A program made the position numbers and the translations under genes. A stretch of 49,454 nucleotides of DNA, from NCBI GenBank assembly GCA_011390515.1, contig JAABSJ010000016.1, positions 1-49,454 on the forward strand, read 5' to 3'. Each line of letters opens with the position of its first letter. The first letter of the stretch is position 1. The notes beneath the pieces were generated by a model. That model saw only the letters and a program-made list of their open reading frames with translations. It was not told the DNA's origin and did not search any database. Positions 16,336-24,268 of this stretch are shown here, in pieces. The DNA comes from Oscillatoria sp. (GTDB lineage: Bacteria > Cyanobacteriota > Cyanobacteriia > Cyanobacteriales > Laspinemataceae).

Positions 16336-17808
16336 ATGACACCGGCAAAGCTACAAGCCCAAGCGAAACAAGGCGATCTGCGGGCGATCGCCGTCTTGAT
16401 TGATGACTGTTTAACCCCCCACGGGATGAGAGCTCAGGTGCGCTTGCATCAGGGTTTACTGTCCGTGAGTGTGCAAGCGCCGACTCCCCTACATCGGCAA
16501 CGCAGCGTTTCCTCAATTCGGGAACTGCTGATCAAGCTGAGAATTCCGTCAGTCGCCCAAGTCCGGATTTTAGGCAAAAATCGCGATCGCTCAGTCATCT
16601 GGAGTGAAGAATTTGCCCTTGCAGATGGATTAAATGTGCGAACCGTCGGCACCCGACGGCGCAGAATGCGAAATAATTCTAGCCCCAACGATACATTGTC
16701 CGCACCGACCCTGAATCGGCGTTCCCCCTCAACGGGGGGGCAACCCCGGCGATCGCCCCCGGCCAATCTGCAAAAAGACCCGTGGTTAGCGGTTAATTTA
16801 TCCGCCCTGTTTCCGGGACTCGGACAGATTTATGCGGGAAAATTTTTCCGAGGGTTACTCATTATTTTGATTGAAGCGGTTTTAATTACCGTGGCCGTCG
16901 TCTCGTTCTTTAGTCCCGAGGGAAATACCCTGACCAGTTTGGGATTAATTTTCCCAATTTTTGGCATTTATTTGGTCAATATTATTGATGCTCATCGATG
17001 TTTTAAACCCTTATCTTTTTTGCGACTAGAACGGGTTCTTAAGAATAAAAGAAATAAAAATAATCCTTGGGTTGCGGTATTTTTATCTCAATTGTTACCC
17101 GGACTGGGCCATCTGTATTTAAAAAACTTCGGTCTAGGCGCAGTCTTGATGATTAGCCTAATTTTGGCCTCTAATATTGCCCGATTGCATCCGGGATGGT
17201 TGCTGGTTCCGCCTTTACTGTATGCGATCGCCTGTTACCATGCTTATTTTTACTGTCCGCGATCGGCCATCCATTCCCGAGACCCGATTGTGATGATTGT
17301 GAGTTTGATTTTAGCCTTCAAGCTCACCGCTATTTTGATTCCCGCTTGGGTCGAACATGATTTTGTGCAACGGTTTACGATTCCCAGTGATTCGATGGTC
17401 CCCACTCTCCGTTCCGGGGACCAAATCCTCGCCCTAAAAGCTCGGGGGCGTCCTCCGCAAAAGGGAGATTTGGTTGTCTTTCGTGCTCCGGAATTTGCCA
17501 AAATCATTGACCCGAATGCGGGGGATTTATTTATCAAACGCACTATCGGGATGCCCTTAGACGTACTCCGGCTCAAGGATGGGATTATTTATATCAACAA
17601 TCAACCCCTTTCCGAGGACTATGTTGCTGGCCCTGCTCAGTACCATTTAGACCCCCAGATCGTCCCAGCAGATAGTTATTTTGTGTTAGGAGATAATCGC
17701 AACAATAGCTTTGATTCTCACGTTTGGGGATATGTCCCGAGAAATCACATTATTGGCAAGGCGTATAAAATCTACTGGCCCCCAGAACGGATCGGACCTT
17801 TGCGGTAA
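16336..17808 (+). CDS. lepB: Signal peptidase I fused to an N-terminal cyanobacterial module and TM2-like region
   Basis: A 490-aa multi-domain membrane protein. Residues 1-100 (KLQAQAKQGDLRAIAVLIDD... VIWSEEF) are a small domain I recall at the N-terminus of several cyanobacterial proteins. After a basic linker come two repeats of a membrane hairpin (LSALFPGLGQIYAGKFFRG, and SQLLPGLGHLYLKNFG), then further TMs. The S26 peptidase starts near 340: Ser353 (PSDSMVPT) and Lys401 (LFIKRTIG) are the catalytic dyad; GDNRNNSFDS is the box E motif. It would cleave exported preproteins. A typical LepB is ~200-320 aa. ATG 16336 is preferred to a start at 16306. Confidence 0.9.
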   Translation: MTPAKLQAQAKQGDLRAIAVLIDDCLTPHGMRAQVRLHQGLLSVSVQAPTPLHRQRSVSSIRELLIKLRIPSVAQVRILGKNRDRSVIWSEEFALADGLNVRTVGTRRRRMRNNSSPNDTLSAPTLNRRSPSTGGQPRRSPPANLQKDPWLAVNLSALFPGLGQIYAGKFFRGLLIILIEAVLITVAVVSFFSPEGNTLTSLGLIFPIFGIYLVNIIDAHRCFKPLSFLRLERVLKNKRNKNNPWVAVFLSQLLPGLGHLYLKNFGLGAVLMISLILASNIARLHPGWLLVPPLLYAIACYHAYFYCPRSAIHSRDPIVMIVSLILAFKLTAILIPAWVEHDFVQRFTIPSDSMVPTLRSGDQILALKARGRPPQKGDLVVFRAPEFAKIIDPNAGDLFIKRTIGMPLDVLRLKDGIIYINNQPLSEDYVAGPAQYHLDPQIVPADSYFVLGDNRNNSFDSHVWGYVPRNHIIGKAYKIYWPPERIGPLR

Positions 17809-17835
17809 ATCTGGGAAAGGGAGTCTTACTTGACC

Positions 17836-17890
17836 AGCAATTGTAGGGTGGGCAGTGCCTCCTGAGCTTGTCGAAGGGCCTACAATTGCT
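17836..17890. terminator. Hairpin between convergent genes, with a nested cassette
   Basis: AGCAATTGTAGG (17836-17847) pairs with CCTACAATTGCT (17879-17890). The left arm continues GTGGGCA as in the hairpin at 11877. The loop holds CCTGAGCTTGTCGAAGGG (17861-17878), a motif also found in two other repeats here. It lies between the ends of lepB and the barrel protein gene, so it may stop both transcripts. Confidence 0.6.
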
Positions 17891-17902
17891 GCATCGGATC
17901 TC

Positions 17903-18421
17903 TTAAAATCGTAAACCGACGCCACCTTGCACAGAGACAGCCGGTTTGCTTTCATCGTCATAAGCATCTATGGCAATCACCGCATTCCCAAAGACGATGA
18001 ATCGGGTATTGGGAACGGCGAAATCTACCCCGGGTTGAATGGCAAAGCTGACTTTTTGGCCCACGGGGGTATCCCCAGTGGCGAGGGCCGCACCTGCACC
18101 CAAGTAAATGTCGGTTTGCCAGGTGAGGGGATAGTCATAAGAAATGGTGGGAACCACTGCGGTACCCTCGCCGCTAAAAAATCCCTGAGCACGTAATGAA
18201 ATGGGCAGGGCGAGCAGTTTATAGCGGGCTGCTAGTAAAAAAGCGTTTTCCCGATCGCCCTCTAGTTCGGTGAGTCCAGCGGATCCACCAATCCCCACAT
18301 AACTCCCATAAGCCGCTTGCGCTGATGCGGATTGACTCGACAGGGCTAAACTGCTGGCGATCGCCACTGTCCCTAACATCAGCGCACCCAAAGTCGATCC
18401 CATTTTTTTCAGATGTTCCAT
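17903..18421 (-). CDS. Small outer-membrane beta-barrel protein (predicted)
   Basis: A 172-aa exported protein. A signal peptide covers residues 1-~35 (GALMLGTVAIASSLALSSQ, cleavage near ASA-QA). The mature part alternates hydrophobic and polar residues with many Gly, Tyr and Thr (SYVGIGGSAGL, AARYKLLALPISLRAQGFF, TDIYLGAGAALATG), and it ends with Phe (GVGLRF), the C-terminal sign of outer-membrane barrels. The size fits an eight-stranded barrel. No peptidoglycan-binding domain is attached. The function is unknown. It is downstream of the RDD operon on the same strand but separated by a hairpin. Confidence 0.75.
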   Translation of the reverse strand: MEHLKKMGSTLGALMLGTVAIASSLALSSQSASAQAAYGSYVGIGGSAGLTELEGDRENAFLLAARYKLLALPISLRAQGFFSGEGTAVVPTISYDYPLTWQTDIYLGAGAALATGDTPVGQKVSFAIQPGVDFAVPNTRFIVFGNAVIAIDAYDDESKPAVSVQGGVGLRF

Positions 18422-18582
18422 TTCCCTACTCCTCTATCCCACTCAAAATAAATACTTCCGATGTTCCGTCGATTCTAGCTCAACTTGAATCGATGGACCA
18501 TCACCAAGTCCGTTTCCCTATCCCTTCGGGAATGGCAAAACCCAGAGGAGTCAAGGGTCTGAATCCAAGGTGAACTCCGATT

Positions 18583-18625
18583 AACCGGGTTCAAAAATTG
18601 GGGTGTTTCCACCCCAAACCCGGTT
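18583..18625 (-). terminator. Compound hairpin after the RDD/pentapeptide gene
   Basis: Outer arms AACCGGGTT (18583-18591) and AACCCGGTT (18617-18625) enclose a tight inner stem GGGGTG/CACCCC (18600-18605, 18610-18615) with loop TTTC. It lies 46 bases beyond the stop of the RDD protein gene. There is no long T-run. The AAACCCGGTTTCT part belongs to a dispersed palindrome also present at 48906-48973. Confidence 0.5.
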
Positions 18626-18670
18626 TCTGGTATTGCATTCTGAACCGAGGCCCTGGGGAGAAGCAACCCC

Positions 18671-20854
18671 TTAAGGTTGGGAACACAGAGGATAAATCCC
18701 CCCTTGAGCGCAGATATAAACAATTTGTTTATCATCTAAATTGCGAGCTTGGGTAAAATCAACCCCGCGCAAAAAGCCCGAGGTGGCGGGGTCCGAGGAT
18801 TGCTGGAGGCGATCGCCAGGTTGGGTGTGGGGTTTGAAAAACACGGCCCCTTGAAAATCCGCCCCTTCCACATTCGCCCCTTGAAAATTGACCGAGGTGA
18901 GATCGGTTTGCTGGAAGTTGGCATTTTGTAATTGCGCAAAACTCAAATTTGCACCGGCTAGTTTCGTCCCGCTCAAGTTAGCATTTTGGAGATTAGACTG
19001 GGTGAAATTCGCCCGACTCAAATCCGCCCCTTGCCAGTCCGATCGCGTTAAGTTCGCCTTTGCCAGGGTCGCGCCGGTTGCTACCACTCGGGGGAACCGA
19101 GTACCGATAGCGAGAATGCCGGTTAAGTTCGCTTGGACTAACTGAGCACCCACCAGGGTGGCATTGGTGAGGTCCGCTTCTTGCAAATTTGCCCCGATCG
19201 CCTGGGTACTGCTGAGATTGGCCCCGGTCATTTGAGCATTAGAAAGGTTCGCCCGATCCAGTTTGGCACGACTGAGATTGCTATAGGCGAGAATCACATG
19301 ACTCAGAAAGGCCCCGGTAAAGTCGGCATCGGTGAGGATGCTGGCGGTAAAGTCCGCTTGAAGGTCATCCACGGTTCCAAAACGGCGATCGGGTCCAGGA
19401 CTGGAAAATTGACTGCTTTTAAAACTGGCATGGCTTAAAATAGCGCCCCGAAATCTAATCCCGGATAAGTCAGTTTTTTCTAACACCAAGGTGAAGGAGG
19501 CCGCTTCTGTGGTGACTTGGCCCAAATGAGTGCGGCTCAAATCTAGGGGGTCGAACTCGGTGCTATAGAGTTGCAGGAGTTTGGCGATCGCCCGTTGGGT
19601 GGCTTGGAGTCGCAGTTGCACGACTTCAATCTGCTCCTGATTGGTGCTATAACGCAGGGAATCCAGGTCTGTGCGGGTGGATTGATTTAATTTTTGCAAA
19701 TAAGGGAGCGATCGCCCTCCACTGCTGACTAAGGCTTGCTGGAGGACATCCAGTTGAGCCGCATCGGTTTCCAGGGCCAGCAGATCCGCTAAAATTTGGT
19801 ACTGGGCCTCGGGATTATCTAAACTGGCTAATCCCAGAATCGCACCTTGACGCTCATCCGGTGCAAATTGCCGGACCAAAGTGAGAAACTTTTCCTGATC
19901 CCGCGCCGCCTCGGTCCGGGCATTTTCTTGAGATTGGATATAAAGTTGAGTGGTGACGAAGGTTCCCAAAATTGCAGCTAGACCCACGGCCAATGCCAGG
20001 GCTTTTTTCGCGCTACTGTGAAGGCGAATCCCATTCCACCACTGATCGAGCAAGGGTTGTGATTCCGGCATCCGTTCAATGGGGCCGCCTGCCTCTAATT
20101 GAATTCCCACCTGTCTTGAGTTGCTGCTGTTCATGTTTCTACTAGGTCCCGAAACGCTGTGTCGGCTACTGCGGACCCACGTTCCGGCGAGGCGATCGTG
20201 CAGGGTGCGGCACTTGGGATCAAAGTAACTCCAGAGTCCATCCAAGGCCACCATCAAGGCCGTTGTTACTCCCAAAATTACTAAGTCCGGTACTGCGCCT
20301 GTAATCAGCCAGATCAGATAAGCACTGGTGAGGGTCACTCCCCAGCGTCCTACTGCCTCTCGCAACAGTGCACGCCCAAAACCGGGCGCTTTTCCCGAAT
20401 CCGTCACCACCTGGAGGCGCAACCAGCGCTTCGGTAAAGTCTGACCCGTGAGTCCGAGTAGATATAATTGCCAAATACTGACGCTTAAGGCGGCGATCGG
20501 GCCAATTGTCCAGAGGAAATTAACGAGGGGAGGGACTAGACGGGTGCAGCGACGTCTTCGGGGATTGTTACAAGTCGGGGGCAGGGCCAGGGTCCGGGCG
20601 ATCGCACCTTCTAGGGTCACCAGAACTGGATTCAGGGGGACAGGTTGCACAGTCAGATACCTTGTGGCGTGCCATCCCAAAGACAGGGGAATTAGGGCGC
20701 TAATGGCAATTAGCGCCAGTTCTACTGTACTCGCCGCCAACCTCCGGGGAAATAGGGTCACGGGGTGGACTTTCCCCGGGGTTGGGGGTTTACTTCTTTT
20801 CGTCGATTGGACCTTGGGTGCAGTCCGCTTTGGGCCGTTAGATTTCCCAGTCAC
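18671..20854 (-). CDS. RDD-family membrane protein with C-terminal pentapeptide repeats
   Basis: A ~727-aa protein. Residues ~35-230 are an RDD domain with several TMs (TVELALIAISALIPLSLGW; VNFLWTIGPIAALSVSIWQL; YLIWLITGAVPDLVILG) and the typical closing TLHDRLAGTWV. A further TM follows at ~285-306, then a polar helical region, and from ~440 to ~700 a long pentapeptide-repeat array (A[D/N]LSx pattern: GANLQEADLTNATLVGAQL). The pentapeptide part would be a right-handed beta helix. GTG 20854 is preferred: it falls three bases after the upstream stop, while a longer frame would overlap that gene fully. Its role is unknown. Confidence 0.8.
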   Translation of the reverse strand: MTGKSNGPKRTAPKVQSTKRSKPPTPGKVHPVTLFPRRLAASTVELALIAISALIPLSLGWHATRYLTVQPVPLNPVLVTLEGAIARTLALPPTCNNPRRRRCTRLVPPLVNFLWTIGPIAALSVSIWQLYLLGLTGQTLPKRWLRLQVVTDSGKAPGFGRALLREAVGRWGVTLTSAYLIWLITGAVPDLVILGVTTALMVALDGLWSYFDPKCRTLHDRLAGTWVRSSRHSVSGPSRNMNSSNSRQVGIQLEAGGPIERMPESQPLLDQWWNGIRLHSSAKKALALAVGLAAILGTFVTTQLYIQSQENARTEAARDQEKFLTLVRQFAPDERQGAILGLASLDNPEAQYQILADLLALETDAAQLDVLQQALVSSGGRSLPYLQKLNQSTRTDLDSLRYSTNQEQIEVVQLRLQATQRAIAKLLQLYSTEFDPLDLSRTHLGQVTTEAASFTLVLEKTDLSGIRFRGAILSHASFKSSQFSSPGPDRRFGTVDDLQADFTASILTDADFTGAFLSHVILAYSNLSRAKLDRANLSNAQMTGANLSSTQAIGANLQEADLTNATLVGAQLVQANLTGILAIGTRFPRVVATGATLAKANLTRSDWQGADLSRANFTQSNLQNANLSGTKLAGANLSFAQLQNANFQQTDLTSVNFQGANVEGADFQGAVFFKPHTQPGDRLQQSSDPATSGFLRGVDFTQARNLDDKQIVYICAQGGIYPLCSQP

Positions 20855-20856
20855 TC

Positions 20857-21180
20857 TTATGGGTTGGGGTTGGAGGATTTGGACGCTAAAAATAATTGAT
20901 ATCCGACAAATCCTAACACCCCAACTGCGGCTAAGGTAAAGGCTAACCGAATCAAATTTAAGACCGTACTCACCGCAGACAAGGCAAAGATTCCCCCCAC
21001 GGCGATCGCCACCACTTTCCCCCCATCCGGCAGTCCTTGATACCACAGGGTTAACTGTTGATAGACCGATTTTAAGGAGGGGGCGTCAGGGGTCGAGGTG
21101 GGCAAGGGTTGCGGTTGCTGGATTTGCGCCTCTAACTCTTGCAATTGGCGCTCTAATTTTTGGCGGTTTTGAGGATTCAT
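20857..21180 (-). CDS. Small membrane protein of unknown function, upstream of the RDD gene
   Basis: A 107-aa protein. Residues 1-25 are helical and polar (NRQKLERQLQELEAQIQQ), then a Pro-rich linker and the segment SVYQQLTLWYQGLPDGGKVV, then two TMs (AIAVGGIFALSAVSTVLNLI and LAFTLAAVGVLGFVGYQLFL). ATG 21180 is the natural start; the longer open frame runs over a terminator-like hairpin. It ends two bases before the RDD gene's GTG and is surely co-transcribed with it. I do not recognise the family; a membrane-associated helper of the RDD protein is a guess. Confidence 0.72.
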   Translation of the reverse strand: MNPQNRQKLERQLQELEAQIQQPQPLPTSTPDAPSLKSVYQQLTLWYQGLPDGGKVVAIAVGGIFALSAVSTVLNLIRLAFTLAAVGVLGFVGYQLFLASKSSNPNP

Positions 21181-21468
21181 GAGTTTTCCCTGATTCGAGG
21201 AGGATTCTATTGGACTCCAGTCCCCCATCCGATGAGGGAAGCTGCTCTTGTGATTGTAGCGAACCTCGGTCTGATCATGCGCTTTGAAGGAGCTGATTCC
21301 GAAAAAGTGAAGGCAATTTATAGGTTTTGCCCACCCTCCGGTTGCAGAAATTTTGGCGGAAGTTTTGCAAAAATTAGGTAGATTTAACTCTACAAATCCG
21401 CACTTTGGCTGATTTCTTCCCCCAGGGTTAACAGTAGGATAGAAAGAGATTGAGAAATGTGCATGGCG

Positions 21469-21495
21469 AACCCCCAAATTTTTGGGGGTTTTTTT
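21469..21495 (+). terminator. Orphan rho-independent terminator (plus strand)
   Basis: AACCCCCAAA (21469-21478) pairs with TTTGGGGGTT (21481-21490) around TT, followed by TTTTTTT. The U-tract is on the plus strand only. No plus-strand protein gene lies upstream, so it could end a small RNA transcribed from about 21200-21450, or an antisense transcript. Confidence 0.65.
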
Positions 21496-21776
21496 ATTGA
21501 GGTCCATTCGCCCAATTCGCCCATAAACCATCAGGGTTAAAGGTTTGTTTTGTCGCTGCGATCGCGATCGCCACTACGGATGCTCAAGCGCGAGGATTGC
21601 AGCGAGCAAGCTGACCCAAAAGTGAGAAATATATCACACTATTGAGAACAGCGAGCAAGATACAAAGCCTACGGCATAGCTTACGTGCTGACGCACACGC
21701 TCCGCGATCGCTTACCGCACTCCTTATAGCTTCTGTACCCCATCAGGACTTATGCAATCGTCTAACATCGCACCCT

Positions 21777-21812
21777 AAATGTAGAAGCGATTCGCGAATC
21801 GCCTCTACATTT
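21777..21812. repeat. 18-bp near-perfect palindrome (REP-like)
   Basis: AAATGTAGAAGCGATTCG (21777-21794) and CGAATCGCCTCTACATTT (21795-21812) pair with one mismatch and no loop. It is related to the two hairpins at 12481-12573. It lies 23 bases after the end of the GTPase gene and may serve as its terminator. Confidence 0.65.
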
Positions 21813-21834
21813 AAGGGCAAAAACTCGCACGCTT

Positions 21835-23754
21835 TTAGGATGTCGGTTGTTGCTCTAAATAAGATTCAAAGCGCGATCGCAGTTGTTCTAAGGTTAATTT
21901 CTGGGTCCAATATTCCACTAAGGCATGACCAAAGGCCCAGGCATTGCGATCGCTCGTCCCCCGATTCTCTCGCAGCAAGGGCCACAGGGAGAGTAAATCA
22001 AACTGAAAGGGTTTAGCGTCCCTATTCAACAAATTAAATAAGTCATAGGCCATTTGCAGTTTACCAATGACCACGGGTAACTGTTCTATAGGGATTTGTT
22101 CCGCCAAGGCATAAGCTAGCGTTGGGGACCCGGTGGAGAGGGTGGAAATAAACTGGAGCACGGGACTCTTGAGTAAGGAGGTCATGCCTTGGGTGGTTGC
22201 CATCTGGAAGGTATAGCGATCGATAATTTTAGCAGCAGCCACAATCCGGGATTCGCGATCGCGCAAAAATCGGGCAAGGCGCTGTTGTTTCGCCGGGTCG
22301 ATCGCCTCAATCAGTGCAACTGCCAAGGTATCAGTATTCCAAGAAACTCGCCCTTGTTGTGAGTCTTGGGTCACAATCGGTAAAATGCGATCGCAATATT
22401 CCCCCAATTGTTCAGTGCGATACTCCGTCGCTTCCCGAATGGATTTTTCCTTGGGTTTATCCCCCCAAACCCAATCATAAGGCGGATTCCACTCCCGAAT
22501 CGGACGCAAGCGATCGACTTGAGTCACAATGGCGATCGCCGGTAAATCGGACACCTCTGCCTTGATTTCTTTGAGAAAATCCACATCCATTTGCAGGGCC
22601 GGATCCATAGCAGGGGTCACTAACAATAACAAATCGGCAGTTTTACCATAGTCGAGAACCATCTCTCGCAAATCAGCGCGTTTTGCTTGTTCATATCCCG
22701 GAGTATCCCATAAAATCAACGTTTCCCCGCCCTCACTCTGCCAATGATAATTAGAGATCAGGTCCGTACTCGGCAACAAATCGACTTCGGCGCGATCGCT
22801 ATCAAACAAGGTATTAATCAGACTACTTTTTCCCGCCCCAGTCCGCCCCACTAACAAAATATTAACGGGTTTTACGGCCACATTTTCCACAGGTTCTGCT
22901 TGTTCGATAATCTCTCGCAGCGCTTGGGTTTCGGCTTTTGGTAAAGCGGGAGTCGATATCGGTGAAGCAGTCGCTGGTAAAGTCCGATTTCCATACAAAG
23001 TAGCCGCTTGCCGACTCAAATTCCGTAATGCTGCCTCTCGCAACAATTGTCCCAAATTCACTAACAATTCTTGAGTTGCCCGATTACTAGAACCCTGGGA
23101 AGCCACTCGGGCAGCCGCTGCTGCCGGATTGACAAACCATTGGACCCAGTTCCACACTTGGAACAGTTTCCGCGCCGAAGGTTCCAATTTTCGATACATT
23201 TGATAGGCTTGAAAGGCTTGTCCTACGGTGACTTGATTCAACGCCGGTGAGAGTTGTTGCATCCAACGGTCCATATCATCGACGGTGCCTCGAATTAGTC
23301 CATACGCTTGGGGAATGTAAATATTAAGCAGGGGATATTTGACTTCAGGATTATAAATTAAAGCAATGGCGGTGACGACTTCCTGACATCGATTCCCAAA
23401 GGTTTGTAAATCCTCCCAAATCGGCGCATCAGTCCGAGAGGTTTCTAATATCTTTTGTAAAGCGATTTCAGCTTGTTGAGTGGCTTCATCAGCGGTGGGT
23501 CCGGTGTTTTGTTGTTTAGACTCTTCGATGTCCTGATTCACCTGGGCGATCGCCGCTTCCATTTCCGCCATCATCGGTTGAGTCCACCGCACTAATAGCC
23601 ACCGCCACCCGACTAAAACCAGGGTAAAGATTGCCCAAATCCAGTTCAAATGCCATTCATGAATTTGAGTTCCGGCTGCTAGTAGCAAAAAACCAACAAT
23701 CCCGGCGATCGGCAGGGCTAAAACCACCCATTGCCAAGTTTTTAATCGAACCAT
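21835..23754 (-). CDS. Membrane-anchored dynamin-like/Era-type GTPase
   Basis: A ~639-aa protein. Two N-terminal TMs (WVVLALPIAGIVGFLLLAAG at 9-28; WIWAIFTLVLVGWRWLLV at 38-55) anchor it. A helical region precedes the GTPase domain: G1 GRTGAGKSS (303-311), G3 DTPG (350-353), G4 TQVD (411-414). A helical C-terminal region (MATTQGMTSLLKSPVLQF) resembles DUF697-like parts of YcjF/YeeP-type GTPases. ATG 23754 has AGGAGG nine bases upstream, which decides the start. The role is probably membrane-linked, but the target is unknown. Confidence 0.83.
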   Translation of the reverse strand: MVRLKTWQWVVLALPIAGIVGFLLLAAGTQIHEWHLNWIWAIFTLVLVGWRWLLVRWTQPMMAEMEAAIAQVNQDIEESKQQNTGPTADEATQQAEIALQKILETSRTDAPIWEDLQTFGNRCQEVVTAIALIYNPEVKYPLLNIYIPQAYGLIRGTVDDMDRWMQQLSPALNQVTVGQAFQAYQMYRKLEPSARKLFQVWNWVQWFVNPAAAAARVASQGSSNRATQELLVNLGQLLREAALRNLSRQAATLYGNRTLPATASPISTPALPKAETQALREIIEQAEPVENVAVKPVNILLVGRTGAGKSSLINTLFDSDRAEVDLLPSTDLISNYHWQSEGGETLILWDTPGYEQAKRADLREMVLDYGKTADLLLLVTPAMDPALQMDVDFLKEIKAEVSDLPAIAIVTQVDRLRPIREWNPPYDWVWGDKPKEKSIREATEYRTEQLGEYCDRILPIVTQDSQQGRVSWNTDTLAVALIEAIDPAKQQRLARFLRDRESRIVAAAKIIDRYTFQMATTQGMTSLLKSPVLQFISTLSTGSPTLAYALAEQIPIEQLPVVIGKLQMAYDLFNLLNRDAKPFQFDLLSLWPLLRENRGTSDRNAWAFGHALVEYWTQKLTLEQLRSRFESYLEQQPTS

Positions 23755-23847
23755 TGATCTATGCCTCCTGAAATAAATTGGGTTTTCTAAATTGATATAG
23801 AGTGAACAGTGCATCCAGTCCTCCCCACAATTTTAGACTAAACCCAA

Positions 23848-24004
23848 TAAAAACCCGCAGGCTGAAGCCTGGGGCTATACGGACAAAGCCCGCCTGCGCG
23901 GGCTAATCAATCTTTATTCTTTAGCCTGCGTTTGGCGCAGCCTGCGCGAAGCGCTTAGGCAGGCTTCGTTCGTGTAGCCCCAGGCTTCAGCCTGTGGGTT
24001 TTTA
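23848..24004. repeat. Pair of inverted AGCCCGC-type repeats forming a long palindrome
   Basis: A minus-oriented copy (23848-23905) and a plus-oriented copy (23931-24004) of the same dispersed repeat face each other; they share TAGCCTGCG or TAGCCCGCG, GTGTAGCCCCAGGCTTCAGC and CTGTGGGTTTTTATA. Together they can fold into one large cruciform. The same family is found at 24029-24088, 28006-28084 and 46722-47155. Confidence 0.7.
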
Positions 24005-24125
24005 TACGGAATTCGGTTGTCAAAGGTCTATAAAAACCCGCACCCTAAAGGGTGGGGCTATACGGACGAAGCCCGCCTGCGCGGGCTAAAAGTTTTTACA
24101 GACTTTTAACAACCGGATTTGGTAT
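24004..24125. mobile_element. MITE-like element, family C
   Basis: 122 bp bounded by ATACGGAATTCGGTTGT (24004-24020) and ACAACCGGATTTGGTAT (24109-24125), which match as inverted repeats at 14 of 17 positions. Inside is a copy of the AGCCCGC/CACCCTAAAGGGTG repeat. A sister element lies at 46698-46815. No protein is encoded. Confidence 0.65.
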
Positions 24126-24197
24126 TACAATAGCCTGTGGGTTTTTACAATAGCCTGCGGGTTTTCACAATTGCGGGTTTTTACAATCCCGGGCCCC

Positions 24198-24223
24198 AAA
24201 AAAATAGCCCGCAGAAGCGGGCC
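24198..24223 (-). terminator. Rho-independent terminator of desB
   Basis: On the minus strand GCCCGC, loop TTCT and GCGGGC (24222-24207) are followed by TATTTTTTT (24206-24198). It lies 46 bases beyond the desB stop in the right orientation. Confidence 0.85.
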
Positions 24224-24268
24224 ATTTGCCAAGGGTCCCAACCCGGAAGGAGTCGGGACGATTTCTAG

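Larger units (their letters stand above)
21181..21834. other. 654-bp intergenic region with repeats
   Basis: No gene is credible. It contains a plus-strand terminator hairpin (21469-21495) with no plus-strand gene before it, repeated HIP1 sites (21560-21575), a degenerate repeat around 21660-21715, and an 18-bp palindrome at 21777-21812 just beyond the stop of the GTPase gene. Confidence 0.55.

Noticed and set aside
17903..18421. OmpA-family annotation of the barrel protein
   Set aside because: There is no OmpA peptidoglycan-binding domain; only a small barrel with a signal peptide can be supported.
20448..20939. 163-codon plus-strand frame opposite the RDD gene
   Set aside because: It lies wholly antisense to a well-supported membrane domain and is Arg/Gly-rich as expected from a shadow frame.
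20857..21531. Longer N-terminal form (224 codons) of the small membrane protein
   Set aside because: The extension crosses a terminator hairpin and has no protein-like features; ATG 21180 is the natural start.
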